A stretch of DNA of 33,256 bases, from assembly GCA_028287105.1 (NCBI GenBank), contig JAQBQH010000338.1:1-33256 (forward strand), written 5' to 3'. The position numbers and the translations under genes are program-made. The stretch is from Myxococcales bacterium. GTDB taxonomy: Bacteria > Myxococcota_A > Polyangia > Palsa-1104. Each line of letters opens with the position of its first letter. Position 1 is the stretch's first letter. Positions 31,697 through 33,256 of this stretch are shown in pieces. The notes beneath the pieces were generated by a model. The model did no database searches. It was not told the origin of the DNA and saw only the letters and a list, made by a program, of their open reading frames with translations.

Positions 31697-33256
31697 CTAG
31701 AGGTTGACGGCGAGGCGGAACATGAGCTCGTGCTCCGCCCGCTGGAAGAAGAAGTTCTTCTTCACCAGCGCGGCGTCGCCGTCGATGTAGTTCATGTGAT
31801 AGTTGGCGCTGATGCGGACGTGCTTGGTGGCCCAGCCGTCGAGCCCGAGGCTGAAGGTGTGCAGCTGGTAGCTGCCGACCGCGGCATCGGCGGCGGTGGT
31901 GCCGGTGGCGGCGTCGACGATACCGGGCAGGCCCGTGATGTCGAAGCCGACATGCTCGTAGCGGGCGAGCGCGCGGATGCCCCAGGTCGGCTCCTTGGCC
32001 GCCGCGAACTTCTTGATGCGCGGCGCGTTCTCGAGGCCGGGGGTCTCGATGAAGCTCGAGTCGCCGCGGATCCAGGCCCAGCCCTCGAGGTACCAGCCGT
32101 AGCCGTCGAGCTTGCCGCCCTCCTTGGGCGCCGAGCGCGAAAAGGCGCTGCCCGACCACTTGCCGGTCATGGCGTTGGGCACGTTGACCGAGTCGTAATA
32201 GCTGTTGAGCTCCTCGGAGACGTGGACGAGCTCCCACTGCACGCCGAATTTCCAGATCGGGATGCGCGCCTCGAGCGCCCACTTGACGGTGGTGCCGCCG
32301 GGGACGAGATGCGCGCGCACGCTGTTACCGGCGGCGTCGGTGGCGACGTTGTAGTTCGACGAGAAGAAGCCGAAGCCGGCCGGCGTCGCCATGCCCGCCA
32401 GATCGTTCTGCGTGCCCGACGATGCGCCGCCGACAAAGCCGCCGAGGTTGGTCTCGTGCTGCCACCAGAATGAGCCACCCACCTCGATGTCGGCGAGCCA
32501 CTTGTGCTTCTCGGCGAGCGACATCCACGCGAGCGGCGCCACGAAGGCGCGGCCGATGACGGCGCCGAAGTCGTCCTGGTTGCGGTAGTTCTGGTTGTCG
32601 CCGTTGAAGATGCCGATGGAGTAATAGGCCACCTTCTTCGGCAGCCAGCCGAAGATCATGGCGCCCTGATCTTTGTTCTGCGGAACGGCGAAGTAGCGCA
32701 CCGTCGCGCCGCGCTCCATGAAGTCGATGTACTTGTCGGAGGTGCGGTTCTCGAGGGTGAAGGGCACGTCGAACTGGCCCGCCTGCAGCTTCAGGAACGA
32801 GAGGTAGTCGACGATGACGTAGGCGTCGGCGAGGTTGCCGCTGGCGCCGGCGGCCGGCGTCGAGGTGAACTCGGCGGCGATGTGGAAGTCGAAGTGGCCG
32901 ACGAAGGTGCCCTGCGTCTCGATGCGCGCGCGGCGCACGAAGATGGTGTTCTTGGGCCGGGCGTCGGCGCTGGAATTGGGAACGACGCCGGCGGGCACGT
33001 CACCGCGGTTGAGAAAATTGTACCAGTCGACCTGCAGGCGGCCCTTCGGGAAGATGACGAACCAATCGCCGGGATCGCGCAGGAAGAAGCTGCCGTTGGC
33101 GTAGCCGGCGAGCGGCAGATTTGGCGGCGGCGCTTGCGCGGCCTGCGGCGCGAGGTTGGGCGTCTTCGGGGCCGGTGTCGCCTCCGCGGCGGCGGCGGTC
33201 TCGCGGGCGGCGGCGGGCGGGTTGGCGTCGGTGGGCGTGGTCGCCGACGCGGCGGG
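31697..33256 (-). CDS. phosphate-selective porin (OprP/OprO-like), N-terminus outside window
   Basis: The frame is open from the stop at 31697 to the right edge (519 codons visible), and no start codon for a signal peptide is in view, so the gene is partial. The visible N-terminal part is an Ala/Pro/Thr-rich region (about 33130-33256) like a periplasmic linker. The barrel then begins GDWFVIFPKGRLQVDWYNF and continues with RRARIETQGTFVGHFDFHI, LQAGQFDVPFTLEN and many alternating strands, ending ELMFRLAVNL with a near-terminal Phe-containing strand, as expected for a 16-strand porin. RRARIETQG and GQFDVPF are typical of porin O/P. Position directly before pstS indicates outer-membrane phosphate uptake. 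A GTG at 32998 is only an internal codon. Confidence 0.88.
   Translation of the reverse strand, partial: PAASATTPTDANPPAAARETAAAAEATPAPKTPNLAPQAAQAPPPNLPLAGYANGSFFLRDPGDWFVIFPKGRLQVDWYNFLNRGDVPAGVVPNSSADARPKNTIFVRRARIETQGTFVGHFDFHIAAEFTSTPAAGASGNLADAYVIVDYLSFLKLQAGQFDVPFTLENRTSDKYIDFMERGATVRYFAVPQNKDQGAMIFGWLPKKVAYYSIGIFNGDNQNYRNQDDFGAVIGRAFVAPLAWMSLAEKHKWLADIEVGGSFWWQHETNLGGFVGGASSGTQNDLAGMATPAGFGFFSSNYNVATDAAGNSVRAHLVPGGTTVKWALEARIPIWKFGVQWELVHVSEELNSYYDSVNVPNAMTGKWSGSAFSRSAPKEGGKLDGYGWYLEGWAWIRGDSSFIETPGLENAPRIKKFAAAKEPTWGIRALARYEHVGFDITGLPGIVDAATGTTAADAAVGSYQLHTFSLGLDGWATKHVRISANYHMNYIDGDAALVKKNFFFQRAEHELMFRLAVNL

Overview
This is a chromosomal-looking window from a very GC-rich Gram-negative bacterium, most likely a myxobacterium or a close relative (Myxococcota). 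The basis is the mix of gene types: two large eukaryote-like Ser/Thr kinases (one fused to an AAA/TPR sensor module, one with PEGA-like repeats), several lipoproteins with Gly-rich or Cys-rich low-complexity regions, a hybrid histidine kinase, and almost no long antisense stops, which is typical of about 70% GC coding DNA. No rRNA, tRNA, CRISPR array or phage module was seen.

Layout. 1-0.5 kb: the end of an IS5-like insertion sequence whose two reading frames are joined by a probable -1 frameshift. 0.7-4.1 kb: a histidine phosphatase, an 80-residue conserved-looking small protein, a P-loop ATPase and an IPT/beta-propeller surface protein. 4.1-11.1 kb: a Ser/Thr kinase-ATPase-TPR regulator translationally coupled to a dicarboxylate/glutamate symporter, a secreted amidohydrolase and an alpha-helical unknown. 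11.2-15.3 kb: an anchored metallo-beta-lactamase-fold hydrolase, exported or unknown proteins, a VOC protein and a small winged-helix regulator with its own operator-like palindrome. 15.3-19.0 kb: a hybrid histidine kinase and a PEGA Ser/Thr kinase. 19.1-23.2 kb: four consecutive genes for secreted or envelope proteins, three of which share an unusual D-[ML]-A/G linker motif.

23.2-33.3 kb reads as a phosphate-starvation island on the minus strand: porin (phosphate-selective type, running off the right edge), pstS, pstC, pstA, pstB, phoU and a PhoB-type regulator in one tightly overlapping operon. After a degenerate RAYT transposase gene on the other strand comes a metallophosphoesterase coupled to a GT21-type lipid glycosyltransferase, and then a second PhoB-type regulator whose promoter carries a Pho-box-like direct repeat. 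The phosphoesterase plus glycosyltransferase pair resembles the PlcP-Agt phospholipid-to-glycolipid replacement module known from Pi-starved alphaproteobacteria. This is the most interesting hypothesis in the window. No PhoR-type sensor kinase is present.

A second cross-cutting signal is that several genes have a -10-like hexamer 5-7 nt before the ATG and no Shine-Dalgarno sequence, which predicts leaderless transcripts. Other genes have normal AGGAG-type sites. All functional calls are from reading motifs in the sequence; no database search was run.
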